Shown here: positions 35,200-47,491 of the stretch, piece after piece
Layout of the letters: every line of letters starts with the position of its first letter
Numbering within the stretch: position 1 is the first letter of the stretch
Source: Chimonanthus salicifolius
Lineage: Eukaryota > Streptophyta > Magnoliopsida > Laurales > Calycanthaceae
Direction of reading: 5' to 3'
NCBI GenBank assembly: GCA_013350335.1
Contig: CM023536.1
Location: 40,246,314 to 40,310,313 of the forward strand
Length of the DNA stretch: 64,000 nucleotides
Position numbers and translations under genes: made by a program
Notes under the pieces: generated by a model
The model's database searches: none
What the model saw: the letters and a program-made list of their open reading frames with translations, nothing else
What the model was told of the DNA's origin: nothing

Positions 35200-36315
35200 G
35201 AGGGAGTAAGAGTTTATTATTGGCTATAGGTTTTTCTCGGGTTTGAATTCACGAGGTTGTGCGAGAGTGGGTTGAATATACAGCTGGTAAAAATCCACGA
35301 CACGGCATGTCATGAAGTTAGCTAACTATTCAGAGCTCTGAATCTCATACTCAGAAGTCTAAACTGGCGGTGGATGAGTTTTGTTGGCTTCTTGTTCAGA
35401 GCTCCAAATTGGTATATTCAGAACTCCGAATCGACGTGAGTTGTGACTAGCGCAAAGAGGAAAGAATTAGAAGACCAGCAAGAGGAGTAATAAAAGAGGA
35501 AATCAGCCAGCGTGTACTGTGTGGTACAAACGACATTTAGGAGAGAAAGTATCTCTTTTGTGTACACAACAAATAGATGATGAGGCTTTGGAATCAAGAG
35601 TCTGAGGGGGGCAAGAAGCTTGGTGTCAGCCTCTTGGATGAGTGCCTTTTGGGCTGCCTCTTTCTCAAAGTGGAGTAGCGAAGAAGAAAGTGGATATCTC
35701 TAGGTTGAGAGATGGAGACACAAACGACACTGTGTGTCTGGAGGACCTTTCGGCCGTAGGCCTTCTTGGTCGTATGTGCATGATGTGCGCATGGAAGAGG
35801 GTCTCCTCTGGCCGCATGCAACATGGTGATGGACGGCAGATGCATGTAGACAACCATATGTATGGAGGTGGCTGAAGGTGTTGTGGAGGGGACACAACAG
35901 GAAGCACACTAGGGAGCGGATTAGACGAAAGGTTTCTTCTAGATTGACAAATAGAGAAGGGCAACTGAGATTCAGTTGTGGTTGCTGATAGCAATGATGT
36001 TTTGTAAAAGGGTTTCAGGACTTGGGTTTCAGATGATCTCAAAAGTGGTTTATCTTGTATCTTGTACTGATGTTCTCTCTTATCTCTCATAGTGAAAGAT
36101 TTGTAGACGTAGGCAAGTGTTTGTCGAACCACATAAATCTCAGTGCCCAGATTCATGGTGTGCTTGTTTGATTCAATTTTATTATCATGTTGTGATCCAT
36201 GATCAATTTTATTCCTTGCATATTATATTCCTAAGAAGGAGGATTGTACAATATTTCATTGATTTTTTTAATTTTATTTTAATAAAATTTCATAACCAAA
36301 AAAAAAAAAGAAAAA
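35200..36315 (+). repeat. Probable Copia LTR remnant ending near an A-rich tail
   Basis: A TTCAGAGCTCTGAAT palindrome and near copies lie at 35328-35430. The GTAGACGTAGGCAAG and GAACCACATAAATC words at 36102-36140 are typical of the last third of many plant Copia LTRs. The stretch ends with TTTTAATAAAATTTC and an A-rich run (36299-36315). Start and end could not be fixed and no target duplication was found. No intact gene is visible between 34790 and 36315. Confidence 0.4.
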
Positions 36316-36379
36316 CCTATACCATCAATCACTTTACAATCTAACATGTCATTTTTTATCTCTTCCCTCCATAGTTTTT

Positions 36380-36734
36380 AAAGGTCTCCTTTTCCTACTG
36401 ATGCCTTTGATGCGTAGCCTCTCAGCTTTATGCACTGGAATTGTCATCTCACTATGACCAAATCATCTCAAACGACTTTATTTCAATTTGTCATCTAGCG
36501 AAGCTATCTTAAGATTATCTCTAATGCGTTCATTTTTAACTCTATCATTTAGGGTTAAATCACTCGTCCAACGTAGCATGCGCATCTACGTTGTCCCAAC
36601 TTTGTTTTTTTTTTAATAGCCCAACACTCTTCTCCATATAGCATTGTAGGATTAATCATCGTTTTAGGCGAAATGAGACTCTTTTATCACACAAGAGCCC
36701 ACTAGTTTGTCTATATATTGCCTACTCCACTTTT
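36380..36734 (-). pseudogene. RTE-type LINE ORF, C-terminal part (downstream half)
   Basis: On the minus strand the translation gives MRMLRWTSDLTLNDRVKNER, then IRDNLKIASLDDKLK and RLR*FGH. This matches the conserved tail of plant RTE-like LINE reverse transcriptases, with two stops. The upstream half is at 41459-41815; the Copia element 36735-41458 separates them. Confidence 0.8.
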
Positions 36735-37067
36735 TGTTGTGAATAGAAGCGCACAAAACAATGAACGGAAAAAGCAAACAACAGATCAAACACACACAAA
36801 GACACAAATATTTTACATAGTTCATTTTCGGTATGTCCATAGGGTTCAAACCAGATCAACTATGCTCAAAGACAAAACAACAAGGAAAAGAAAATAGACT
36901 CTTGTTACAATTTTCGCTATTTCACCTCTCTCAAATGGAAACAGACATTATATACTGCTCTAATTAGGGCTACAAAATATTTAATGCAAAAATTACAAAA
37001 TTTGTCCTCTATTAAAAAATTCGGCTTTAGGGCTCCGCTCCTGTGGCCCTGAACAAAGGAGCGCTAC

Positions 37068-40000
37068 TGTCAAGCCCCGACCCGAAAAGTGGGCCCGGAA
37101 CGTCACTAGGTTTTTTTTTTTTTAACTAAATTTAAGAATTCTAACTGGGCCGGATCAACGATTAAGCTCAAAGGTTATACATGATCTCAACAGGTGGACT
37201 CAAACACATACCATAAATCTACCCAAAAGAAACACAAACACATAATTCCATGAACGAATTATTATTACAATATAATCAGAGTAGCTACGGAACACATAGT
37301 AGTTTAATACATGATATCAATGCAAACTAAGTACCACACACCGTACTTTACATAAACAAATGGTTTAAGGAATCAAAATACAAAGATAGCAGAATTCCCC
37401 TCAGTGGGAATCCCAAGGCAACGCAGTAGCTTATCCATCCTAAGCTTCATACAGAGGGTTCTCCTCCTCGGGCACATCTCCTGAAATGTGAGTGGTGTGA
37501 GCTAAATAGCCCTACTGAAGGAAATATAACAATGCAATCTAATGAAACATCAGGTTAGTTAAATAATCAACATTTGCAATATGATATCTCATGCTTGTCA
37601 AAATAATCTCAACATCAATCTATTATTGTTGTCATCCATCGTAACACCTACATACTACGTTGAGACCATTGTATTAAGTCCTGACACAGTCAAAATACAT
37701 CATTAGCAAGTACATCTCCGGCCCTCACATGGCCGATACTGACATTCCTCAAGTCAGCAACTGTCGACACCCCTGGATCCAGTAGACATAAACCATCTCA
37801 CACACATGGCCGATGTTGGTTCAATAGTCAAAGGCACGTGGAAGCAGTATTACATATCTCATATGATCAACATCATAAACATTTACAATTATCATAAGCA
37901 CTTCTTATAATAGTGCATCATGTCCGAGCACATGGGTGGGTTCATCAAACTTGAAACCACTCATTGTTCAAGATTCACCTCATTAAACCTGATTGCACCT
38001 GCTGCAAAGTTAAGTCCCCTCACTGAAATTGTATGGTATCAGTCGTCTCTGTCAACATGCAAACAAGTGTGCAATTAATACTCGGTCAACACACATAGCA
38101 TTCAAATAAATACATACAAGTAGTATTTCAAAGTCATACTGTTTTCCCAAAAATCTCCTAAGGTACATGGAACTGAGTCTCCTACTTGGTTTCTAACCAT
38201 TTTAAATTACAATAATTCACAATATATAATAATAAGTTGCTTAGACCAAATCTCATATTGTCTCATGGGCATGACCAGATTGACGTATTGAGTTAGGTCT
38301 AGATACTCAGGTCACTTCTCGTATTGTCTTCTGGATACGACCAGATTGACATGTTGAGTAAGGCCTCGAGGTCACTCAGTGCCCGACAGATATAGCGTCG
38401 GCCTGGAAGTGAAGTCACTTAGTGCCCGACAAATAGAGTCGGCTTTGAAGTGAATACAATAGTAATACACTATAGTAATAAGAGAAGAAAGATTAGTACA
38501 AATTTTAAATTATCAAATGGGTATAAACATTACATTTAAAACTTAGGATCTAAACATGCATCATCAATCAATCAAGATTTTACATTAAAAAACTGAGTTC
38601 CTCAGAACATGCCTCGGAACCACGTACTGTGGCTTCGGATCATCCGAACCACAGCCTAAAACTAGTCCACAAACTTTGGAACTTGGGTCTGTCTTCGGAC
38701 CGTCCGAAGGTTAGGCCTCGGATCGTCCGAAGGTCCTTTCCGAACCGAAAAACAGAAAAAAGATCTTCGGTGGGTCTCGGTGTGTCTCGGATCATGCTGA
38801 GGGAAGCTCGGATCGTCCGAGAGGGGTTCAGTTCTTTCGAACAGGCTCGGAATGTTCGGAGTAGAGCCGGGAAACGATTAGCCTCTGGCCACTTCGGAAC
38901 TTCGAGCCGAAGCTCAGGAACGTCCGAAGGGTCACTCTCGGACCATTCGAGGGGGGTCACCCTTGGATCGTCCGAAGTACAACTCTCGGACCAGTCCGAG
39001 AGTCGTCTTCCTCCTCTGTCTGCAACAACAGACAGTGACGCCGAACAGAGAGCGAAATACTAATCTAGAAACAGTGGATTTCCTGAATTCAGTTTTCACA
39101 TCCAACCGGTCAGATGGACTCCTCAGTGAGTCCTCTTTCCATAGGGAGTAGTTTGAAGTTTTAACGCTGATTAAGCCGTCGGATTTTAACACCAAAAACA
39201 AACTGACACAAGAAAAACCATGTTTTTCCTTAAACTAGAAATCGGTTTTACACACTCAAAACTCAGTCAAATTTACTCTTTCTTGATTCTAAATCAGTTA
39301 AAATTTGAAAAGGAACACGGTGGTTACCTTCACTTCAGTTCCTGGGTTGAAAATCCAAGTTTTTGAAAAAACTTCCTCTTAAACTTACAGTTAACCAAAG
39401 TTTGAAAAACAGAGAGACTGAGGGAGAGAGATCGGTCTGGTTGTTCTCAAGTGGATTGAGATGAATATTGAGGGTGAAAACATCTGAGCTGAGAGGGTAA
39501 ATTTATAGAGGAAATGGGACAATCGGTGAAGGCCACGACAGGTGCTGCATGCAGCGGTGCCAACGTCCGACACAGCAACGGGCAGAAGTTACTGTTTGGT
39601 TGCAAATAAGTCCCTCTCTGGAATTTCAGGCTTTTGCAAAAAGGATCCTGATTTTGATAAAAATAAGTTTTTAACTAAAAAAAATACTTTTAAAGCTTAA
39701 TAAATTCAATCCCTCTTAACAAAAATGTTGGGTTTTAAAAACTCTACTCACCATAAAAATTGGAGATTTAAAATTCACTAAAACCCATAGATTTAAATAA
39801 AATCCATAATTTAACATTATTTGCTTATTTTAACTTGTGTTAAATAAAATAAATTAAAATCCTCATTTTTGGGATTTGAAGAAATAAACTAGAACTGTAC
39901 TAATATGGTCTAACATAAAATGCTTGTTTCAAAAAAAAATTATTTCCAAAACCAATTAAAAATATTTATTTCTCCCTTTCGGGGTCTTTTCGGGCGATTT

Positions 40001-40297
40001 TAAATACCATTTTCTGAAAATAAAATAATTTTGAAATCAGAAATAGAAATCTTTGATTAAGGAAAATAATATCATCCAATAATAATCACATAATGACATA
40101 AATAATAAAATAATAACAATAAGTGGTAAATTACCATTTTGCCCCTTCCAGCTGGACAAGCTAGATCACTGAGCTTTCAAACTTAGATTGGGCCACACCT
40201 GGGCTTTTCACAAATCCCTAACCGTAGTCTTCGAGATTTACCAGTCTAGGAAGGATTTATTAAACTAATTACGCTTAATTCGGGTCAGAGTATTACA
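37068..40297 (-). repeat. Ty3/gypsy solo LTR (3230 bp)
   Basis: The plus strand starts TGTCAAGCCCCGACCCG and ends CAGAGTATTACA. The minus start TGTAATACTCTGACCC parallels the LTR of the element at 2324-5214. Flanks GCTAC (37063-37067) and GCTTC (40298-40302) match at four of five positions. A minus-strand TATA TCTATAAAT is at 39500-39508. It lies in the 3' LTR of the Copia element around it. Confidence 0.85.
38625..39005. repeat. TCGGANNNTCCGA palindrome array in the Ty3 solo LTR
   Basis: About twelve units occur, such as TCGGATCATCCGAA, TTCGGACCGTCCGAAGG, CTCGGATCGTCCGAAGG, CTCGGATCGTCCGAGAGG, GGAACGTCCGAAGGG, CTCGGACCATTCGAGG and CTCGGACCAGTCCGAGAG. They lie downstream of the minus-strand TATA, so in the leader or U5 part of the LTR. 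Confidence 0.9.
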
Positions 40298-40499
40298 GCT
40301 TCCCTTTGACCCCCGGGAGCTCCGCGTGTAGCTTAACCCACGACCGGACCTGTGAGGATGGGATTACTAGTGAATATTTAACAATCAGGCTACACAAAAC
40401 CTAACAATCTCCCACTTGGAGACTGATCAAACAAATCCTCTTCATCAGTAGAAGTCATGCCTTTACGAAAGGATCTTGGTACGAACCAACTCCTAGTCT

Positions 40500-41397
40500 T
40501 CAAGCAATAAAATCGATAGAAACTGAACATGACTTAAGTTTCTCTCCAGTCACTACCTTGATCAACATATCTGCAGCATTTTGACTTGTATGGATCTTCT
40601 CAAGTGTCAATGCTCCATCATTAAAAAATGATCGTATAAAATGGTATCTCAACTGAATGTGTTTTATCCTGGAATGAAATGTTGCATTCTTTGTGAGAAG
40701 AATAACACTCTGGTTATCACTATACAAAACATTGTTCTCTTGTTTCTTCCCCAACACCTCCAAGAAACTCTGCAACCAAATCATCTCCTTGCTAGCTTCA
40801 GTAACTGCTACATATTCAACTTCTGTAGTGGAGAGTGACACAATTTTCTACAACTGAGAGACCCAACTCACTGTCGTACCACCTAAAGTATACACATATC
40901 CAGTAGTACTCTTCATGTTATTCACATCACCTACTAAGTCTGAAGCAACATAACCATGTAAATTGATTTCTAAATCTCCATAGCACAACCCACCATTAGT
41001 AGTACCTTTAAGGTGTCTAAAGATCCATTTGACAACTTCCCAATGCTTTTTGCTTGGATTGTTCATAAACCTGCTAACAACTCCCATTGCATGAGCAATG
41101 TCTAGGTCTTGTATTAACCATGGCCTACATCAAGCTGCCAATGGCTGAGGCATATGGCACCTTACCCATGTCATCACGTTCTTCCTGTGTTGCTGCTCTT
41201 TGTTCCTTCGAAAGTCTGAAGTGACTTGCCAAAGGTGTGCTAACTGACTTAGCACCTTCCATGTTGAAGCGCTTAGAGTAGTTTAGCCATGTACTCTGTC
41301 TGTGATAGATTTAGCTTTCTGCTTCCGCTATTTCTGATGATTCGCATTCCTAGAATTTGTTTTGCAGCACCCAAATCCTTCATTGTGAATTCCTTAT
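40500..41397 (-). pseudogene. Copia pol remnant: end of RT plus RNase H
   Basis: In minus-strand order there is a KDLGAAKQILGMRI segment (about 41385-41340), a broken stretch, then AMGVVSRFMNNPSKKHWEVV and KWIFRHLKGT. Next comes the RNase H region GYVASDLVGDVNNMKSTTGY, then SLSTTEVEYVAVTEASKEMI and DNQSVILLTKNATFHSRIKH. These are the classical Copia RNase H blocks. A stop lies between the two main frames (40842-40847). The frame ends at 40500, about 90 bases before the 3' LTR. Confidence 0.9.
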
Positions 41398-41458
41398 CCA
41401 ACTATGGGGATGGGATCACAAGTAAATATTTGACAATCAGGCTCCACAAAACCTAACA

Positions 41459-41815
41459 CTTTGATCCTATTTATTATATCTTAATTTGAAGTCCCTTTAA
41501 GATTCTACTATAGAACACAAATATTTAAACTTATCACAATGTGCAATTAAGTCGTTTCAATTTTTTATCGCATTACCCTCACTATTTAAAACGATTGTTT
41601 TAGTTCTACTAATTTTCAAACCATTTGAATCCAACATTTTCCTCTATAAATCAAGTCTCATATTGAGTTGTTGTCTTGTCTCACTAATTAATATTATATC
41701 AATTGCCACTTTGTTCCATTGCTCAAATTGGCGATACGTTTGCAAGCAAATTACCAACAAACCTTCTTGTTCTTGTTTAACTCCCCATTAAGTCAACAAT
41801 CTATCAGTGGACAAC
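41459..41815 (-). pseudogene. RTE-type LINE ORF, reverse transcriptase part (upstream half)
   Basis: Minus-strand translation gives DIILISETRQQLNMRLDL, a stop, then RKMLDSNGLKISRTKT and KFKYLCSIVES. This is the segment of RTE reverse transcriptase just after the catalytic YADD box (here degenerate), with several stops. It joins 36734 downwards across the Copia insertion. The element's 5' part beyond 41815 was not recognised. Confidence 0.8.
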
Positions 41816-43507
41816 GATAACGATAAATATATGCGAAAAAGAAAAGTTAGTGAGGATTTAAGAACAAAATATCGGTATTAACCATAACTTAAAAACTCAC
41901 AAAAATCCAAATGATTTAATCTGAGTTGACTTGACTTGATGAGATTTTAGGTCAAACAAGTGAACAAATTTTTTCACATTTTTTTTTTTCAATTGGAGAG
42001 TCTAAAAACTCATCTAAGTTACTTGTCGAGTCTAGGTTTTGAGTTTGTGACAAAAGAAAAAACATCATATCATCTGATATGTATTGGAGTTTTATATATC
42101 AATATGTATCAGCCATACAACTGGTGTGTCAACTGATATGGGTCGTTAAATGACAGTATCGTATCAGCCCATATCGACTGATCTAGTATAAAATTGACGT
42201 AATTTTTTGAGAAAAAAATTACCATTTCAATTGTTTTCCTATTTGAGTCTTGCATTTGTTAGAATTTTAAAAGGGCTTAGAAGCTAGTTTTCAAGTGTGA
42301 AAGGTATTTAGCCACTCCAACTTTATTCATTTGGACTTTGTCTAGTTTGAGTTATTGTCATCATTTTTTTGAAGTTTTTTTGTAAAAATAATGCAATAAA
42401 ATGATATTTGGTGCTTATGAAATTGAATAGAGATGCCTTAATGTAATTGATATAAATTTTAAAGTGTTTGTATGCTTTTTCATGTTTTCTTTTGAAAAAT
42501 TCATAAAATCTTAGTTTTCTATGATCATTCTTATTTTAGGATTTTCTGTGAAAAATTTAAAGAGATGTTATAAAATTTTTATAAGAACTCTTGATGTGAT
42601 TGATAAACTCTTTAAGGTGTTTGTGATGTTTCTAATATTTCAATATTTTCATGGAATTCATATTTTAAATAAAAATAATGAATAGTAATAAAAGATGTTA
42701 GGTGTTTCCTCATATTGAGTTTCTATTTTATAAATTTTTTAATATTTTTCAATTATTTAAAACATATTTTATTTGTATTGAAATTTTAGCTTTTCAAGTT
42801 CTAATACTCTATGAAAAGGAAATTTCTTTTATCAAAATATGCTTACACTAAGTTTTTCACTTTTCCCTATTTTCTATAATATTAGAAAAAAAAATGGAGA
42901 AAATGGCCTCTTATCGTCTGTTAAGTGGCAAATACGCACTATACTGCCTACTAGGGGTGTTTATCGGTTGGGTTTATCGGTTGGGTTTGGGCTGGACTTC
43001 ACTAAAAAAATCCCGAGCTTGATTTTTTTTTACCAAAGCCCGCCTGATCGAAGACTGCGCCCATATACTAAAGCCTTATTATTTTGAAAGTCAATTGTTT
43101 TTATTTTTTTTTTAAATCAATCATTTTCACCCAGACAATTAAGAAAAAAGGGTTTGCCGCCTTCTAGACACATGGGTTCAGTATGCCATGCTACGTTAGT
43201 CTAGTTTTCTTGGCTGACGTTAGGTGTTATTCGTCACAATGTAGGCAAATCCCTTCGGCTGGATTGAATCCTTTACTCACTGACTTAGAAGCATAGTAGC
43301 CGTTCTAAGCACTCAAATGCTTCTCAAGTTCAGTCTTAAGTGAAATTCTGGGGAATGAATTTGTTGTTCCTTTTCTCCTTTTGGTGAGGTAGTGCTTCTC
43401 CTTTCCGCTGTCGAATGTTTCATTCAGTGACTTCTTCACAGTCATTTCCTTAGTAAAACTGAAGGCAACCCTCATATTCGTCTCAGGAATCGCGGAGACC
43501 AACATTT
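41816..43507. other. Unassigned AT-rich DNA
   Basis: No gene or element was identified. ATATCAGYYNATAT-like words at 42070-42190 and a short direct repeat TATCGGTTGGGTT at 42962-42988 are the only structure seen. A 66-codon frame at 43305-43505 (-) did not resemble a known protein. Confidence 0.4.
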
Positions 43508-44165
43508 TGTTAGGATTATTAACAAATAATCAATTGAATAAAACAACACAACACAATAAGTTACGTGGTTCGGCCCACCTGGTCTATGTCCACGGAGCGA
43601 CAAAAATCTTCACTATGAGAGAAAGAATACAAATATAAAATAGTGACTCCCTTGAGTCAAGAGTCCAACTCGAAGTCACGAACGCTTTATACACCCCTCT
43701 TCTTATCACTCTCATGCTTAGAAGAACTCATCTTCTGTTCCACTCCCCTCTATGCTTCCTGCGCTTGCTCCCCGAGCACATCCCGACGTGCTCTCCGAAC
43801 GCGAGGTTGCGTCTCCTTCATGATGTGTTCCCGCACAAACTGATGTATTGCTGCAATCACCCCGGCCTCTCTATGCATATGGCGAAGGTACCATCTCCAA
43901 GCATACCGCCAAAGGTCGAAAGACTCTTCACCATGCTGGCAACCCTCTCGGCTACATCTTGCCGTCATGTATTGCTCTCTTTGGCTGATTTTTAGATTCG
44001 TGCGTCTTCCTCTATATAGATGCTGCCCCATGTTTGTTTTAGCAACTTACCCAAGTTGCATATAGCAGTTTCCTAAAGAGATTAGGAGTCCCACGTCAGT
44101 GCCCCAATGTCTCTCTCAGAAAATCACGGGTTTTCCTCTTGGTGGAGTTGAGCCACATTCCAACA
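43508..44165 (-). repeat. Copia solo LTR (658 bp)
   Basis: On the minus strand it starts TGTTGGAATGTGGC and ends AATAATCCTAACA. A perfect 5-bp duplication CATTT flanks it (43503-43507 and 44166-44170). It has a TATA-like CTATATAGA near 44010-44018 and the usual CACGTAACTT/GAACCACGTAA block near the end. Confidence 0.9.
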
Positions 44166-44169
44166 CATT

Positions 44170-45994
44170 TTTCGAGGGTCAATCCATATGCCCTTTTCGA
44201 GAGACCAACATAGAACAAGGATTGATTGGATGACTCTTTCTTTTCAATTGCATGGATTGACCTACAAGTTTTCGGTTTGGGAGATGGAGTTTTAAGATAA
44301 ATGAAATGGAAAACGGAACAAATGGAGTTACTAGATCTTTTGAGAAGGGAAGACAGGAGTTTGAAAAGGAGGAACTTATTTCGAAAGCTTTTAGATGTCA
44401 TGTCCTATCTTTCGGAAACGAAAGTCGTCTACGACAGGCGACCTCCGCAACCTCTCCAGCTCTCCCTCTTCCTATCTTCCATCTTGACTCGTCGTTCGTC
44501 CCTTCCTTACTTCATTTTCTAGGTACTCTCTCTCTCTCTTTTCTCTTTGTTTCTTCTTCTCTCTCCATATTTTCTTCTTTAGTCGGAATGTTGGAGTGAT
44601 TCCTATTATCTTCTGGACTTCTTCCTCCCAAATTGAACAGAAAGAGAATAAAGAGTGGAAGAGGAATCGTCTGTCAGTGAGCATGAAAGAGTCTTGAGTT
44701 CAAATCTTATTCCACTCCAAAAGGTTACCCACTGTGTGTTGGTAGAAAGGTTTGCAAATGCACCGATGATTAATCAAGTACTCTAAGACGCCTAGACACC
44801 TTGCTCAACACAAAAAAAAAAAAAAAGGAGCAACTGGTTGGTGAGCATGAAAGACAGAATGAGGAAGTAAGAGTAAGAGTGGAGAAGTGGATTAGAAAAG
44901 TGAGAATGGCAGGAGAAGAGCGAATGGAGAGAAGAGAATCCACTCCCTAACCCTAATTCCGAATTTCTCATTTTCTAGATTTTTTCCCAACGTTTCCGTT
45001 CGTCTTCCATTTCTGCATGGGAATTGGGAAAAGTCGATTCATCTTATATATATACACCAAGGGTCGAAAATCGGCTGAGCCGAGATTTCAGCCGAGTTTT
45101 CATATCTACTAAGATCTCGGGTGAGATCTTTCTCTCTTCAATTTTTTTTTTTTTTTTGAAATCTTCATGGCTTTTCTTTTTGAAAAAAATCATTTAAAAA
45201 AATCGAAAAAAGGTTTTTTTTTAAAAAATTAAAAATATAAATATCGGCCGATAATCGTCTTATATCAATCGATATTTGCTTTCATTTTTTTTTTAAAAAA
45301 AAAGGGAAGAAATCAGCCATTTTTTCCCTTTTGCCGATACGATAGCCGAGACTTAAACTCATAATATACACTACATGGAAACAAACGGGCTTAAGTTAAG
45401 TCCAATGGATACCGATGGACTTCAAATTAAAGCTCAAGCCTGGCCCTATCCGACAAAATTCTTTGCCTAAACTTGTTTGTTAATGTCAGGCTAAGGTCTT
45501 GTTCAAACAAATGAACCTCTATATTGCCTACACATTCGTATCGACTAAAAACAAAACTGACCATTTTTTTAACTCTGGTTTGCAAACTATCATATCATTA
45601 AAGAAATTGGTCATTGTGCCTCACAAGCAATGTGGGCATTCCGGGGGACACGAACCGCAGTGGTAATTTGTCATTGAAATCTACTTTACTTGAGATGCTC
45701 ACCCGTGCATCAGATTGCACAGTATTATCATGTGCATTTAAACATAAGATCTACCAAATAGGGTGATAATGGGCCCATCGGAATAGTCTATATTGTTCAC
45801 CAAAAATCAATATGATCGAATTGATTCAAAGTCATATTTTTACATAAAATAAAATTTCGAGATTTAAAAATAATTTAAACAATGAAATTTTGAAAATTTT
45901 AAAAATATGACTTGACCAATTTAATTAAGGTGATTTTTTGTCTACAACATATTGAATGAAAGATTAACCCAACGGGCCCATCACCACACCATTT
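44170..45994. other. Unassigned DNA with a possible SINE fragment
   Basis: A tRNA-SINE-like piece lies at about 44675-44826: a box B-like GAGTTCAAATCT at 44697-44708 and an A run at 44811-44826. It is followed by a head-like CAACTGGTTGGTGAGCATGAAAG (44831-44853) that repeats GTGAGCATGAAAG from the start of the piece. From 45060 to 45360 CGGCYGA/TCRGCCG words recur. Nothing coding is recognised. Confidence 0.35.
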
Positions 45995-45999
45995 GGTGG

Positions 46000-47300
46000 T
46001 GAAAGTCCGAGCTTAGATCAATGCACGGGGCATAGAGGAGGGTGAATAGGACCAATTCCAATTTATATTAACCGTTTAAATTATGAATAATCAATTTTAA
46101 GTGCAGCGGAATAATCTTTTGTGTGTGCAATTAATGATAAACAATCTAACAAATAAAACCAAGCAAACACAACGATTTATAGTGGTTCAGTTCACCTGAA
46201 CCTACATCCACTCTTAAACTCACCCATTTTTGGGCTATCCAAAACTCTTTATGAAAGGGTAAAAATACCCTATCAATACACACCTAGTTTTTGAAAGGTT
46301 CGATTACCGAGGTCTACTCCTTGATACTTAGTTTTTATGGTGGTTCGACCCACATAGATCTAATCCACCTCACAATATTAAATGAACAAAAAATGAAGAG
46401 AAAAACACTTGCCTTTGGGCCTTGTGCAAATCTTCTAGATGTATTCTTCAATGCTGTGTGATGCATACTCCAGTGGTTGAGGCTTCAGATCCTCAAGTGT
46501 ATGCACCCTTTGGGTATGATGCTATAGTCACCCATTAAACCCCCTTTTTGTTTCATGTTTTACTGTTTGTAAAACATAGGGTCGATTCTTGAAACACAGG
46601 GAAGAATGATTCCCAAATTTAGGGTTTTCCTAGGTTAAGGCTCTCTCAAAAAGGTTTTTCTTTAATCTCACTCTTTTCCTCATTTTCTTTTTATTATGAT
46701 TAGTCCGTATTTATAAGCAAAATCAAAACGGCTAATTACGAATGGAAATCACACTCTTCAACAAGTCGATGAGCTGAAAGAGACGTTTCGACAAGTCGAA
46801 ACCACATATAACAACGGATAAAAAATGATGGCCTTGACATGTCGAAGAATTTCGATGGGCGAAGAAGAAGGATTGAGATGCGTTGTTCGACCAGTCGAAT
46901 AAAGTTGACTGGTCGAACCCGAGAGCACCCAAAACGATTTAACTCAAGGGCAAGGCTTTTGACATGTCAACAATGTTCGACATGTCAATCCACAACAAGT
47001 ATCGATCATTCGACTGGTCGAACCCATTGAGGTCTAACATTATGTAAAAGAGTAATGATTTTGGGCCTTTTACAGCAGGGCTTGGGATTTAGGACTTGGA
47101 TTAATTTTAATACACAGATTATAAACCCATCATAAGTCTGATTTACCTGATTGGTTTCCACAACATCGGAGAGATCTTCAGCTATCAACATATCTTCAGG
47201 ATCTTCAGGCATTCTCCCAAACGATCATCCAAAGGCAAGGTCATGACACTTGTTATGAAATTGACAACAAAGAGACACGGATAAATCGGGAGCTCTAACT
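46000..47300 (-). repeat. 3' LTR of the Copia element
   Basis: On the plus strand it begins TGAAAGTCCGAGC and ends about AGCTCTAACT, next to the polypurine tract. The terminal ACA expected from the other LTR is altered. The minus-strand TATA CTTATAAATA is at 46707-46716, and a CGACTGGTCGAA/GACATGTC array lies upstream of it at 46758-47026. Confidence 0.88.
46758..47026. repeat. TTCGACNNGTCGAA / GACATGTC array, 3' LTR copy
   Basis: Palindromic units include TTTCGACAAGTCGAAA, TTGACATGTCGAA, GTTCGACCAGTCGAAT, TTGACTGGTCGAAC, TTTGACATGTCAAC, TTCGACATGTCAA and ATTCGACTGGTCGAAC. They lie just upstream of the TATA box on the minus strand. Confidence 0.9.
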
Positions 47301-47491
47301 AATCTCCCCCTTTGTCAATTTAGTGACAAAACCTAGGTTCTAATACAAATACAACTCTTTCAACACAGAATTATAACATGTCAAAAAAGAAAAAAATACA
47401 ACGTTTATGACTCAACACTAGACACAATACAGACATTACATCTTCAGTCTTCAATTTTCTCCACCTGAAAATATGCATGCAAAACAAGCAT

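Larger units (their letters stand above)
36735..41458 (-). mobile_element. Copia retrotransposon, internally deleted, inserted in the RTE LINE
   Basis: On the minus strand it begins at 41458 with TGTTAGGTTTTGTGGAGCC, only about 60 bp of 5' LTR (to about 41398). It jumps directly into late reverse transcriptase (KDLGAAKQILGMRI) and RNase H, then a purine tract (CAAGTGGGAGAT) and the 3' LTR, which begins with nearly the same words at about 40407. That LTR is split by a Ty3 solo LTR and ends TTCACAACA at 36735. Flanking 5-mers CTTTT and CTTTG match at four of five positions. Most of the 5' LTR and gag, protease, integrase and half of RT are missing. Confidence 0.8.

Noticed and set aside
35594..36156. 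Overlapping frames of 69-163 codons on both strands
   Set aside because: They lie in an LTR-like remnant with palindromes and an A-rich tail, and none shows a domain.
43305..44401. Two minus-strand frames (43305-43505 and 44096-44401) on either side of the Copia solo LTR, possibly one interrupted gene
   Set aside because: When the LTR and one CATTT copy are removed the two frames are not in phase, and neither resembles a known protein.
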